Notes: generated by a model from the sequence alone, not told the origin. A DNA stretch of 64,000 bases from Parvibaculum indicum (GCF_011762095.1 NZ_JAASQO010000009.1:1-64000), one strand, 5' to 3'; counted from the stretch's first letter, positions 1 to 10,000 are shown. Made by a program: numbers and translations.

Positions 1-86
1 GGGAGCGCTGCGGCCGGCCCGGATAACGCCTCCGTCAGTCCTGTTGCATCGACGTCAAGCAGGACACTGACAATCGGTGCAGACTG

Positions 87-833
87 TCAAGATAAGGCGA
101 TCAGTTCCTCGAAGGCGTATTTCTTCGATCCGAAGGAGCCCGTCATATCGCGGTTCAGCCGGGACATATGGCCGCTGGCGTGGCCGAGCTCATGCAGCGC
201 GGTGCGGTGCCAGTCGATCGGCTCGAAATAGGCCTGCGGCGGCGGCACCTGCACATAGTCGTGGGCCGGAACGTAGAAGGCCCGGTTGCCGCCGATGCGG
301 AAGTCGATGCCGGTCGCTTTGATCAGCGCCTCGACCGTGGGCTCGATCAGCCCCTCCGGAACCGGCGGCGCAGCAGCCGCCACGTCCTCGGGCAGGTTCT
401 CGCACTGGTCGGTGTTGAAAACAGTGAAGCGTTTCAGGAACGGAATCGCCTGTGCGTCCTCGCCCGTCTCTCGTGCGCGGCGCTTTTCGTCTTCGGGCAC
501 GAAGCGGTCGGCATAGACGACCGTGGTGCCGCGCTCGCCCTTGCGCACATTGCCGCCAAGAGAGAGGGCTTGGCGGAAGGTGAGCCAGCTCTGGCCCGTA
601 AAGCCGCGCTCGATCACCGTGCCCCACAGGAGCAGCACGTTGATCCCGGAATAGGTCCGGCCGGTCGAGGCATTCTTCGGCATGGCGAGCGGCGCGTTCG
701 CCGCGGCCGTACCCCAGGGCTGGACCCAGGGCACACGGCCCGCCTCCAGCTCGGCTATGATCTTGTCAGTGATCTCGGAATAGAGATTGGTCCGGTCGCG
801 CCTGGCGCCGGTGTTTCGCTTGTGTCTGGACAT
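87..833 (-). pseudogene. ArdC-type antirestriction protein, C-terminally truncated
   Basis: ArdC proteins bind single-stranded DNA through an N-terminal domain and carry a zincin-like metallopeptidase domain; they protect incoming mobile DNA from host restriction. Here the N-terminal domain (about residues 15-140) and the zinc motif HELGH (residues 214-218) are intact. The conserved helix after it (YAFEELIA) runs straight into a stop after two more residues. Family members are usually around 290-320 residues and this one is 248, so the C-terminal end appears lost at a junction near position 107. It is divergent from the ATPase gene at 1095. ArdC genes travel on conjugative elements, which fits an island. 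The identification is firm; whether the shortened protein works is unknown. Confidence 0.75.
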
Positions 834-930
834 CGCGGTTCTCCGCGACGGGCGCCAAGGGCCTCTCCCTCGGCTTCCAACCCGTCACGGCAAACCGGTC
901 CGCACTCTCACTCTCGGGGCGTTGCGGGGT

Positions 931-981
931 GTCCCCGCAGAAGGGGTCGGGCGAGACTACAGGCTCGGCCGCAGGGGAAGG
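931..981. repeat. About 50-bp imperfect direct repeat, copy 1
   Basis: This intergenic stretch matches 2396-2444 in the same orientation. The longest exact block is 22 bp (960-981, beginning CAGGCTCGGCCGCAGGGG); the preceding 30 bp are similar with small gaps. The two copies bracket the DUF4143 ATPase gene. Confidence 0.6.
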
Positions 982-1094
982 CCTTCCCCTCCTGGGCTTT
1001 CCAGATCGCGAATCACTGACTACCAATTAGCGGGATGTTGACTTCCAATCAGCCGAAGGGGATAGTTCCAATTGTCCGGGGATTCGGGGATGAG

Positions 1095-2315
1095 ATGTTC
1101 AAACGATTTGTAGAGCGCCGGGCGGAGGAAGCCCTTTCGGATACGCCCGTGGTGCTGATCGTAGGACCGCGCCGGGCCGGCAAGACCACGCTCGTCAAGA
1201 AGATGAGGGAAGCCGGTCGAGACTATATCACGCTCGACGATCAGACCGTCCTCGAGGCTGCCCAGTCCGATCCCGCCGGTTTCATCCGGGGCCTGGACCG
1301 GGCCATCATCGACGAGATCCAGCGCGCTCCCGACCTGCTTCTGGCGATCAAGAAGACGGTCGACGAGGATTATCGTCCGGGCCGGTTTCTCCTCACGGGC
1401 TCGGCGAATGTGCTGACCCTGCCACGGATCGCCGACAGTCTCGCCGGCCGGATGGAGACCCTCCAGATGCTGCCGCTGGCGCGGGCCGAAGTCGAAGGCC
1501 GCACGCCGACATTTCTGGAGCGCCTCTTCGAGGGAAAGCTGCGAAATCAAAGCAAAGCGATCGTCGGTGACGATCTCGTTCAACTTGCCCTGCTCGGCGG
1601 CTTTCCCGAAGCGATCGCCCGAGACAGCGAGCGGCGGCGGCAGGACTGGGCGCGATCCTACCTCACCTCGATCCTCACGCGCGATCTGCGGGACATCGCG
1701 GACGTGGAGAAGCTGACCGAGCTTCCGAAATTCGTGCGGCTCCTGGCAGAGCACTCCGGTCAACTGGTCAACTATTCGCAGTTCGGGGCGGGCATCAATG
1801 TCAGCCACAAGACCGGACAGCGCTATGTCGGGCTGCTCGAACAGGTATTCCTGATCGCAACGGTGCAGCCCTGGTTCACCAATGCGCTGAAGCGCATCGT
1901 GAAGACCCCGAAGCTGCATTTCCTCGACTCCGGTCTGCTGGCGACGGCGCGGGGGCTGACCTTCGACAGGGTGAAGGCGGATCGCGGAACATTCGGCGCA
2001 CTGCTCGAGAGTTTCGTATTCTCGGAAGTGCTGAAGCTGATGACGGCCTCAGACCTGCGGCTGACGCCTCACCATTTCCGGGATCGGGACATGCGCGAAG
2101 TGGACATCGTGCTGGAGCGCGATGACGGGATGATCGCAGGCATCGAGGTCAAGGCGAGTGCCACGGTCAAGGCTGGTGATTTCACCGGCCTGCGGGCGCT
2201 GGCCGAAGCCTGCGGGGACCGCTTCGCCTTCGGCGTCGTCCTTTACGATAGCACGGATGTCGTGCCGTTTGGCGACCGGCTGGCGGCGGCGCCACTTTCA
2301 TGTTTGTGGAGCTGA
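1095..2315 (+). CDS. AAA ATPase, AAA_14/DUF4143 family
   Basis: A member of the large family of poorly understood prokaryotic ATPases with an N-terminal AAA_14 domain and a C-terminal DUF4143 domain. Visible are a Walker A motif GPRRAGKT (about residues 24-31 from this start), a Walker B-like IIDEIQ (about 71-76), the sensor-like stretch LLTGSAN, and near the C-terminus a nuclease-fold signature (REVDIVL followed by IEVKAS) typical of DUF4143. The start was set at the ATG at 1095, which begins the conserved N-terminal region; an in-frame ATG at 1035 would add 20 residues. The gene stands alone on the plus strand between two direct repeats, as if inserted as a cassette. The cellular role of the family is not established; a link with defence or toxin-antitoxin islands is only by association. 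Confidence 0.85.
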   Translation: MFKRFVERRAEEALSDTPVVLIVGPRRAGKTTLVKKMREAGRDYITLDDQTVLEAAQSDPAGFIRGLDRAIIDEIQRAPDLLLAIKKTVDEDYRPGRFLLTGSANVLTLPRIADSLAGRMETLQMLPLARAEVEGRTPTFLERLFEGKLRNQSKAIVGDDLVQLALLGGFPEAIARDSERRRQDWARSYLTSILTRDLRDIADVEKLTELPKFVRLLAEHSGQLVNYSQFGAGINVSHKTGQRYVGLLEQVFLIATVQPWFTNALKRIVKTPKLHFLDSGLLATARGLTFDRVKADRGTFGALLESFVFSEVLKLMTASDLRLTPHHFRDRDMREVDIVLERDDGMIAGIEVKASATVKAGDFTGLRALAEACGDRFAFGVVLYDSTDVVPFGDRLAAAPLSCLWS

Positions 2316-2395
2316 AAGTCGTGAAGGGGCCTGCAAGGCTTTCACCACTTGATGAAGGCCGACAGCAAACTAGCACTAGCGGTTATTGCGGAATT

Positions 2396-2444
2396 TCCCC
2401 GACGAGGAGTCGGCAGAGACGGCAGGCTCGGCCGCAGGGGAAGG
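2396..2444. repeat. About 50-bp imperfect direct repeat, copy 2
   Basis: Second copy of the repeat at 931-981, with the exact 22-bp block at 2423-2444. It lies between the end of the ATPase gene and the convergent HEPN-like gene. The rest of the roughly 200-bp gap (2316-2512) shows nothing else I recognise. Confidence 0.6.
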
Positions 2445-2512
2445 TTCTTCCCTTACAATCGCAAGACCGGATTTCGGGAACCAGGAGCGACGGACTTGGG
2501 CTTTCCGGCTCG

Positions 2513-3037
2513 TTAGCCGAGTTGACCGTGTCGTTCGAGCAACCGCATCAGGACACTGTTGGCGTGGGTGAAGTTGTCTCGCTGATCGCGAAGTTGGTAG
2601 GCCCATTTCGCGCCGTGGAAGAGATTGTTACGCAAGCGCCAAACGATCATAAGCAGCGCGAGCATCCGGTCGCGAGGATCGTTGTTGGTCCCATCGATCA
2701 CGGCCTGGACGAGATCGGGGTGGTCCGATGGGCGAAGCTCCAGAAAGGCAAAATGATAGGTCAATGCATTTTCGGCAAAGTAGCGGTTCCGAAAGTAGGC
2801 GAGCTCAACGTTATAAAGCTCAGCGTTGAGCGATCCAGCCGCCGACCATTCATCCACCCTTTCGCGAATACGATCGGCGCGGGCGAAATTGCCCATGATC
2901 TGGGCCTCGAAGAGGCTCCAGAGGAAAGAGAAGTCGAAGATCGCGCGACGGTCTGGATCGGGAAGATCACTGAAGCCCGGCGCGCGTGCCTCAAGCCACT
3001 GTTCACTCATGCTCGGCGCCCTTCCCTCATGGTTCAA
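2513..3037 (-). CDS. HEPN-like hypothetical protein, last gene of operon B
   Basis: A 174-residue, helix-rich protein without a family I can name. Residues 136-141 read RNNLFH within LRNNLFHGAK, which fits the R-x4-6-H signature of HEPN RNases in its usual helical setting. HEPN proteins are frequent effectors in abortive infection and toxin systems, so an RNA-cleaving or RNA-binding role is a reasonable inference but not shown. Its ATG overlaps the stop of the upstream GIY-YIG gene by 4 bp, which supports this start and translational coupling. It closes the eight-gene minus-strand operon that begins at 10752. Confidence 0.65.
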   Translation of the reverse strand: MNHEGRAPSMSEQWLEARAPGFSDLPDPDRRAIFDFSFLWSLFEAQIMGNFARADRIRERVDEWSAAGSLNAELYNVELAYFRNRYFAENALTYHFAFLELRPSDHPDLVQAVIDGTNNDPRDRMLALLMIVWRLRNNLFHGAKWAYQLRDQRDNFTHANSVLMRLLERHGQLG

Positions 3038-3537
3038 TAATCAGATTCATCGTCTTTGGGATCGAGTTCGGAGAAGTCGGTCAGCGTGTCGCAGCGGATG
3101 CAGTAGTACATCTGTGAGGCTTCCTGGAAATGCATGCCGCACAGGCATCCGCAAAACGGGCAACATTCGTCGATTTCCAGATCGGCCCATTCCCACACGC
3201 CGAGATATTCGGGAACGGCATCGCGATCGTATCCGACGATCTGAAAGGCGTCGGCATTCTTGGCGACGAACCCATCGCGCCCGGCACGCATCAGGATTGG
3301 TAGAATTTCCGCCGGTTCGATATCGAACCACTCGCCGCGCACGCGGGTCGATCCAAAATGCTGGTGCAACTGTCGTTCAAGCTGGAAGGCGTCGGCCGTG
3401 TCGATCCACCCGAGCAGCCGCAACTCCGAAGGATTGCCGGTTTGGAGGTTGCGTTTGCGTGCTTCGATACTCCTCGCCACCCCGATCTTGACTGGGGAGC
3501 ATCCATTTTCGTCTTCGCCAATGAAATAGACCGGCAC
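3034..3537 (-). CDS. GIY-YIG (T5orf172/MUG113-like) protein with C-terminal zinc ribbon
   Basis: The N-terminal part (residues 1-75) has the compact GIY-YIG nuclease fold of the T5orf172/MUG113 type: YFI at the start, KIGVA in the second strand, an arginine-rich helix, and ERQLHQHF followed by GEWFDI. The C-terminal part holds a likely zinc ribbon (C126, C129, C131 and C133, paired with C146 and C149). Small GIY-YIG domains of this type occur in phage and defence loci and are presumed DNA nucleases. The gene lies 18 bp downstream of the Lit-like gene and overlaps the HEPN-like gene by 4 bp. Domain call is good; substrate and function are inferred. Confidence 0.75.
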   Translation of the reverse strand: MPVYFIGEDENGCSPVKIGVARSIEARKRNLQTGNPSELRLLGWIDTADAFQLERQLHQHFGSTRVRGEWFDIEPAEILPILMRAGRDGFVAKNADAFQIVGYDRDAVPEYLGVWEWADLEIDECCPFCGCLCGMHFQEASQMYYCIRCDTLTDFSELDPKDDESDY

Positions 3538-3555
3538 GTCGCGCTCCTTGCGGCG

Positions 3556-4479
3556 TTACCGGAGCCGGTCGAGCAGTATCTCGACCATTTCCTGATTTGA
3601 GTTCGCGACGATGTCGAGCGGCCGGTTCTCCTGACGCATGAGCGCGATCAACAGGCAGGCCGTGAACGGCCAGAAGGATGAGCCGGCCGGTAGGCTGTAG
3701 CCGCTGATCATGGCGGTCAGCCGCTCGGCGATCGGCGGGTATTGCCGATTGCCCCAGTGTGCGTGGGTCGGGGTCATCGCATGAATGATCACGGCAGCGA
3801 GCGCTATTCCCATCGCACGCTTCTGTTGAACTTGGGCGTAGCTATGCCCGTGTGCTGTTGCGTAGGCGGCGAGGCCGCTCGTCATGAACTCGCGGGCCCA
3901 GGTGTCGCAGGCGACTTCCTCTTCGGGCAGCGTCGATGGCGCGCTGTCGTCGACGAGGTACATGACGTGCCGAAATTCATGCAGCAGCGCGAAGGCAAGG
4001 GCGAGCGCGACTAGGTCGAAGGCAGCCTTATGTTGGGCGTCACCCAGGCCGTCGCGATCGGTGGTCGGCTCGGGGACGTCCGCCGGCCAGGAAATTTCGG
4101 CGGTCTGTTCGGCTGCAATGAGCGATTGGGCGCTAGCGACGCGCTGCTTGTAGTCGAATTCGTACTGCCCCCGTTCGACATCGACGTTGAGCGCCTGGTC
4201 GAGCGGCATCCCGGTCACCGTCGCGAGCACCAGGGCGGGCGAATGGACCTCGATCGCGCGCCAGGCGCTGAAGCCGAGCAGCCAGAAGAAGTCGATCGTC
4301 TTGGTGTCGAACTTGATGCGACTGGCGTCCGCATTCATCGTGACGCCTTTGACGCTGGGCGCGACTTCGACGGCGTGACCGTACTGGCTCCAGAGACTGC
4401 TGATCTCGTCGGCGCGCTCGGGGACAGCGCCGCGCAAGAGGTGAAGTACGGTCGTGCGGTCGGATGGCTCGGTTGTCAT
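3556..4479 (-). CDS. Lit-like phage-exclusion protease (peptidase U49 family)
   Basis: Resembles the E. coli e14 prophage Lit protein, a metalloprotease that cleaves elongation factor Tu upon T4 late infection and stops translation. Similarity to Lit as I recall it is spread along the protein: a SWP.xx.P.P motif around residue 130, the zinc motif HEFRH at residues 167-171 in the position of Lit HEISH, an EEExACD segment about 20 residues later that may give the third zinc ligand, then a KRAMGIA helix and a TH.....P..ERL motif. Length (307) is close to Lit (297). It sits inside an operon of methylase and nuclease-like genes, not in an obvious prophage. Identification is strong at family level; EF-Tu as target is inferred from the family. 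Confidence 0.8.
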   Translation of the reverse strand: MTTEPSDRTTVLHLLRGAVPERADEISSLWSQYGHAVEVAPSVKGVTMNADASRIKFDTKTIDFFWLLGFSAWRAIEVHSPALVLATVTGMPLDQALNVDVERGQYEFDYKQRVASAQSLIAAEQTAEISWPADVPEPTTDRDGLGDAQHKAAFDLVALALAFALLHEFRHVMYLVDDSAPSTLPEEEVACDTWAREFMTSGLAAYATAHGHSYAQVQQKRAMGIALAAVIIHAMTPTHAHWGNRQYPPIAERLTAMISGYSLPAGSSFWPFTACLLIALMRQENRPLDIVANSNQEMVEILLDRLR

Positions 4480-4527
4480 GTGTGTTTGGTCTCCTCTGAT
4501 CAGCGCAAGACATGGCAGGGGCGCCGG

Positions 4528-5949
4528 TCATGGCGGTTCTCCTTCGCTGCGTGTGTCCCCGGTCTTCTCGGGCTCGCCGGACGTGCGCAAATGGGTGATC
4601 GACGCCAGAACCGAGTTCGCCCAGATCGTGCTGCACTCGATATCGCCGTTGCGCTCGAACCAGTGGGTGGCGCCTGGGATGAGATCGAAGGGAATGGGGA
4701 GGGCCGCCTGCGGATTGTGGAAGACCTCCAACTCCTGGCACCAAGCTTCCCCCCACGGCCAAAGTGATTGATATTCGTCGCTGCCGACCGACAACTCGAA
4801 GTCGATTGGCTCGAGTGCGCCAGGTGTCCGATCAAACAGGATCCCACGGCGGATCATCTTGAGACCGGGCGGTTGCCACCCGGCGAGGAAGCCCATGCGG
4901 TTGAACTTGGCCAACGTGCCGGCATTGCTGAAGATGACGGCGGACAGATGCGTGAAGTCCGGTTCGCGGAACAGGCCGGCCGGAATGCCATGTTTGCCGG
5001 TGAGATTGGCAATCGACGTGCCGATCGCCCGGCGATGCGCTCCTTCGCCTTCGACATCGGCGCGTAGGCCATAGAGATAGGTGGGAAGCGCCTCACGGCT
5101 CCACACCATCGAACCGGATTCATGGAAGTCCGCGATGGCGATGGCGAAGGATCGGCCCTTTACGTGGTCCATCTCGTGATAATTGCGCTGGAGCTTGCTC
5201 CGCAGCGTTTTGGCGAAACGTTCGGCGGGCGCGCCGGTCAAGCGCTGGTTGCGATCCTCCGGCGCATGTACCCAGTCGCCGATCCCGCGCGCGGGGGAGG
5301 TTTCGGAGTTGGCGGTGACTGCCTCGATCCAGCAGTCGGCGCCATCCTTCTCGATCCAGAAGTCCGGGGAGACGTGGTCCTGCCGGACGATCAGGCCCTG
5401 TTCGCGGAAGCAGGCGAGCAGATAAAGCTCGAAGAGCCGCGAGGCGAAATTATTGGTCTGAAGGTCGGTGACGAAGTTGGAGTCGGGCTTGGGAAGCGCG
5501 AGATAGCATTCACCGACCGCCACGAGGGCGGGCACATGGCTTACCGTGCCGGCGAGAAGCTCAAACTCGGGCGAGACGCCGCGCGCGCCCGCCTTCATCA
5601 GGGGTGGACGGCGCCGTGCGCCGGGCGGAAGCGGTTCGGACGGCTCGCCGCCGCGCATGCTGATGCTGAGATGGTCGAGCGCTGTTTCAGGGGTAGAGAA
5701 CGGGCCGCCTTCGTCGACGCGCACCCAAAGATGGTCGACGCGTCGACGCATGGCCAAGGTGGTGAACGCCCCGCGCTCCGGATCAAGAAGGATGCATCCG
5801 CATGCGCTGCCCTGTCCGACCTGATAGGCGCTGAAGATGTGCGATGGATCGAAGTTCGGCCCTCGCTCAAGCGACAGCGCGTGAAGCTCGAACTGCCGCT
5901 GGCCGATGGGTTTGATCAGTAGCTGTTCATCGCCAGCGGCCATCGTCAC
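4528..5949 (-). CDS. Putative PD-(D/E)XK-type nuclease-like protein
   Basis: A 473-residue protein I cannot assign to a named family. In the middle it has a restriction-endonuclease-like arrangement: a helix with E174 (RLFELYLLACF), then SPDFWIE (D196), then CWIEAVTAN (E209). This is the spacing expected for PD-(D/E)XK enzymes, although the usual final lysine is valine here (E-A-V), so activity may be altered. There is no signal peptide or membrane segment. The start at 5949 overlaps the stop of the small ORF upstream by 4 bp, and the Lit-like gene follows after 48 bp, so all are probably co-transcribed. Nuclease assignment is inference from motif geometry. Confidence 0.65.
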   Translation of the reverse strand: MTMAAGDEQLLIKPIGQRQFELHALSLERGPNFDPSHIFSAYQVGQGSACGCILLDPERGAFTTLAMRRRVDHLWVRVDEGGPFSTPETALDHLSISMRGGEPSEPLPPGARRRPPLMKAGARGVSPEFELLAGTVSHVPALVAVGECYLALPKPDSNFVTDLQTNNFASRLFELYLLACFREQGLIVRQDHVSPDFWIEKDGADCWIEAVTANSETSPARGIGDWVHAPEDRNQRLTGAPAERFAKTLRSKLQRNYHEMDHVKGRSFAIAIADFHESGSMVWSREALPTYLYGLRADVEGEGAHRRAIGTSIANLTGKHGIPAGLFREPDFTHLSAVIFSNAGTLAKFNRMGFLAGWQPPGLKMIRRGILFDRTPGALEPIDFELSVGSDEYQSLWPWGEAWCQELEVFHNPQAALPIPFDLIPGATHWFERNGDIECSTIWANSVLASITHLRTSGEPEKTGDTRSEGEPP

Positions 5950-6230
5950 CCTCGAGCCGATACGAGCGACAGACCGCGGAGCGCGACCGAGACCATGCGA
6001 GCGATGGCGTCCTCATTGAGCCTCCGGCACGGCCGCCGGAGCCAAGATGTCGCTCGTCTCCCATCCGTCGCCCGGCGAAGCCCTGCGGAAAAACAGGAAT
6101 AGGGCTCGTAGATCGCCCACATCGCTTCGATCTGGTCGCGAAGCTGCCGCTCGAAGGGAGATTCCGCAGCCTTCAGGTTCTCGAAGCCGCGAACGAGATT
6201 GGGACCGTTGACGTCGAGAAGGTTGGTCAT
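5946..6230 (-). CDS. Small ORF in operon B, possibly degenerate
   Basis: A 94-residue ORF starting MTNLLDVNGPN. The first 45 residues look like a genuine helical N-terminus. The middle is low-complexity and arginine-rich, as if out of frame, and another frame opens nearby. Its stop overlaps the start of the 473-residue protein by 4 bp, which suggests it is still translated and coupled. It may be a remnant of a longer gene after an internal deletion or frameshift, or a real small protein. No function can be assigned. Confidence 0.4.
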   Translation of the reverse strand: MTNLLDVNGPNLVRGFENLKAAESPFERQLRDQIEAMWAIYEPYSCFSAGLRRATDGRRATSWLRRPCRRLNEDAIARMVSVALRGLSLVSARG

Positions 6231-6318
6231 CGTCAGGCCCCTGACATCCCCATGCGCAGAATTTGATCTCGCATGTGCTTGAAACCAATATTCGCACGTG
6301 CCCATAATTGATCTGTGG

Positions 6319-7035
6319 TTATTTGGCCTTTGGTTTCTTCGGCTTTTGCGTTGTTGTCGGATACCCGAACGGCAGAAAGAAATGCGCGACGCGTATGTGT
6401 CCATGGGTAGGAGCCAGGGCTGAGTCTCGCTCATGTTCGGTGTCGAAACCGGCCGCGTTGAACAACACAGATGGTTGCGTAAAAGCCGAGCCGTCTGCCG
6501 CCGGCCGGAGCTTGAGCTCAGCTGCCATGTCTTTCTGAGCTAGCAACTCCCGGATGGGCGGAACAACATCCGACTCCGGATCAAGAAGAACGCCAACCAT
6601 GGCGGCGACTGCCTGGCGCCGGCCATAAATTCCGGTGACAAATCGTGCCAAGCCATGTTCGCGCAGATAATGGTCTCGATGCCGCTTCTGCTTTCCTAGA
6701 CGCTTAAACTCGAACACAAGCTTTAGATCCCGGGAGGAATCGTTCCATCCATAAACGATGTCGGTTCGGCGCTCCTCGAGCATCTCGCCTGTCGCCGGAT
6801 CTATGTCTCCAATAATGTCCTCTGCAGCCCACATGCCGAGGAGGCCACGCTGTCGTGCGGTGTAATTCTCGATGTAGACCTTGAGCCGTTTCGTTAGCGC
6901 CGTCTCGTTGGTTTTGGGGTTAAAGTCGGAGCGTGGTCGTTCAGCCAGTTCTGCCCATGCTTGGCAAAGCGCTTCTACGGCTTCCGTAGCGGGTTGAATG
7001 GGAAATGCAGTAAGCCAGTCATCAGCTACCGTCAC
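6319..7035 (-). CDS. Predicted PD-(D/E)XK nuclease partner of the adenine methylase
   Basis: Start chosen as the GTG at 7035, which overlaps the methylase stop codon (GTGA) and gives 238 residues; longer readings run back into the methylase gene. Catalytic-type residues appear in order: E44 (NETALT), D92 (RRTDIVYGW) and E109-F-K111 (LVFEFKRLG), the classic E...D...ExK pattern of restriction-like nucleases. The C-terminus is lysine- and proline-rich. Tight coupling to a large N6-adenine methylase suggests a restriction-modification-like pair in which this is the cleaving subunit. I do not recognise the exact family, so the assignment rests on motif and context. Confidence 0.65.
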   Translation of the reverse strand: MTVADDWLTAFPIQPATEAVEALCQAWAELAERPRSDFNPKTNETALTKRLKVYIENYTARQRGLLGMWAAEDIIGDIDPATGEMLEERRTDIVYGWNDSSRDLKLVFEFKRLGKQKRHRDHYLREHGLARFVTGIYGRRQAVAAMVGVLLDPESDVVPPIRELLAQKDMAAELKLRPAADGSAFTQPSVLFNAAGFDTEHERDSALAPTHGHIRVAHFFLPFGYPTTTQKPKKPKAK

Positions 7036-10000
7036 GCGGGCACTCCCAGTTTCCCGGATGAGCCGTGCGATTGCACCGTTCTTACAATTTGCTCGGCATC
7101 GCGGAGAGCTTGCCGAATGGTCCAATTGCGCTTGGCAAGTGGTCGAACGAGGTAAAGTGATTGATCAATCCAGATATGTGCATCTGGAACCAGCGTTAGA
7201 GAATCTCCAAGAGGAATGGCTCTTAGGCCTGAAACGCGAAGCTGGTCCAATGTTTGAAGAACAAGCTCGTCGCTGATGCGCGTTTCGACGACGGGCGCCG
7301 CGGTGGACTTCCCTTTGTAGGAGACACGAACGATTCCAGATGGACCGGCTCGCCGAGGGTCACTGGTCACCACGTCGACGTGGAAACGACCCTTGCCGCG
7401 GGTTTTGGCGCGCCAATCTGTCAGAGACGTTGCAAGTGCCTGGGCATAGATCTCGAAGTCACCGCGCTGGGCGGAATGCTGTGCCGGTGTATCGAGGCTC
7501 TTGAACCCACGTGGCCGGATAGACGGCATGAGAATATCGACTGTCTCGCGGACAAGCTCCTGCTCGTCGGGATCAAGACCAAAATAGGAAAATACGGCCC
7601 GATCCAGCTCTGGCTTCACTTCTTCATAGCGTTCGCTTTGTTCGAGCTCTGGGAGATTGGCGATTTCGGACACGTGGCGTGAGACACTCGACAATGCCTT
7701 GGAGGCGGCATCCAAGTCGGGAGCGTCCTGCGGCATAAAGAATGGAAACGTCTCGACGTCCTTGAGATGGACTCCATTTCGTTCGCACAGCATTTTCCAG
7801 CCACGCATCATCAGGAAATAGCGTGCAAGACTTGAACGCAGATATACGGCGACGAACTTAAGAAATTCGGCATCCTCCTCCGGACCGGAAATCACACCAA
7901 TGCTGTGGGTGAAAGTTGCTGGTCCGTCGTAGTAGGCCGCTCTGACATTCAGCTGTTCCCTAGAAAAACCATCTGGGAACAAGACGCGGGGGCCTTCGAA
8001 TACGCCTAACACCGACTCGTTCAGGCCAACGACGGTACTCTGACCTTCGGGCCACGACGTAAGGAGGTCTGGATGCAACACAGGTGAACCCGCACTCAGG
8101 GCAGCTATAGGCACGAACCGTTTGTCGCGGAGCGGTTCGGCGCTGACCGGCTCGCGACTCTTGTCGTTCAGGTGGATTCCTTTTCGATATATCCAACGAC
8201 GATATTCGCTGGGGCCGCGCCAGAAGTCAGAAAATGTGCCACGCGCAGTGAGGCGAGCCCAAATCGAAAGGTCGTTTGCATCACCCCACATCATAGTCAC
8301 CAGGAGTTGGGGATCTTCGGCCACTGAACGCGTTTGGAGGCGATGCTTGTCGGCGGACTGCATTGTGAGCCGGCCAAGGGCGAGACTCATATCTGCTTTG
8401 GGCACGCAATATTCGAAGGTTTCTTCGAAGGGAATTCGATTGGGAAGCCGCTGCGGTCGCGCAGTGCCGAGAAAAACGTGACAGGTGTTCTCCGCAGTGG
8501 GGAAGAGAAGCCCTTGGAGATCGCCAAAATTGATCAGGCGCGATGGCTGATACTGCTCTAGAAGATGCGAAACGAACCCTGCGCTGGATGGCCCGAGAAA
8601 CTGCCCGATCGGCAGAATGAGGCAAAGTTGTCCACCCGACTCCAGAAAGTCGATGGCACGCAGCGCATACGCACCGGCGATTTGGCGACGTACAAACGGA
8701 GCTTCGGCTCGCTCTGCCCACAAATCTGCGCTTGTCTTAGAGGAGCCTTCCGGTTCGGCCCAAGGAGGATTCGAAATGACAAGCGAGAAGCGCTTGCCGC
8801 TGAAGGCATGATCATCACGGAAAAAGTCTGCCGCTTCCTCGCCATAGGTTAGGTTCGTGCCGTTCAATGACGGCAACTTCGTACCCTCACGTTCCTGCGC
8901 TTCCATGATGTCGGCAGGATCGAGACCCTCCAGCAATGACAAGTAGAGACTGAACGCGGTGACACGACAGGCCATGAAATTGATGTCGCCGCCAAAGATA
9001 CGGCTCCTGAGCAGGTTCGCCCGTTCGCGGAAATGTAGTTGGCGACCCTCACGCGCTTCCGATAAGGCAATCAGCCGACGGTAGGCCGTAGTCAAAAGTA
9101 TTCCGGATCCGCATGCGCCATCGAAAATCGTTTCAGATAATGGATCGGGCGAGTTCGTGAATGCTTGGTCGACCGTGAGCATCGCGAGATGACGCGGCGT
9201 GTAATATGCGCCGTCCTTTGCCTGCTGCTCGTCGGACAAGAAAGATTCATAGAGACCGGAGAGCAACTCGACCGGGATATAGCTGAAATCGTAGTTCCAA
9301 AAGTCACCCTGGCCGGTCCGCATATCGGTGCGAAGCAAGAAGCGATTGATAAGGCCGAAGCCATCATCCGTGAGCTTGGTCCAGGGATCGTGGCGATCAT
9401 CGCCCAGAAAGTCGCCGTTGAAATCTGATCGAAGTGCGTCAATCAGCGTTCTTAGCCCCGCGCGGTCACCTGCGGCGACAAGATCATGGAGTTGAGCCAC
9501 GTGACGTCGATTGCGGTAAGTGGCCCCTACGATCTCACGGTGTTCCAAATAGGAGACGAACAGAACCTGGCCCATGAGCAATTCGGACAGATGACGGCGT
9601 TCGTGGTCTACCGAAGTTCCTGAGAAGCCCCGTTCAGTGAGCTGTGAAACGACCGTGGAGAGATTGGCGAGCAATTTTCGGTCGACTCGCGCCTTTACAT
9701 CGAACCAGTTGGGGACGCGCCGGGAGACGTTGGCGGAAGCTATGTCGAGTGCGGAAAAAGGACCGTCCGGTCTGGCGTCATCAAGGACGAGCTTTTCGCC
9801 GGCATTGCGCAGCTTTCGAGCGGGCAAGGCTTGAGCCGTGTCGCCCGTAACCTCGATGACGACGGTAGCTAGATTTTGGTTCCATATGCGTTTGCGGATT
9901 TCGTCGAGTGCTTGAGACGAAAGAAGATCGCCATCCTCTCCTACGAACACGACGGTAGGCACACCCTCTACGTCAAAGACAGCCTGCGCGCGTATAGGGC

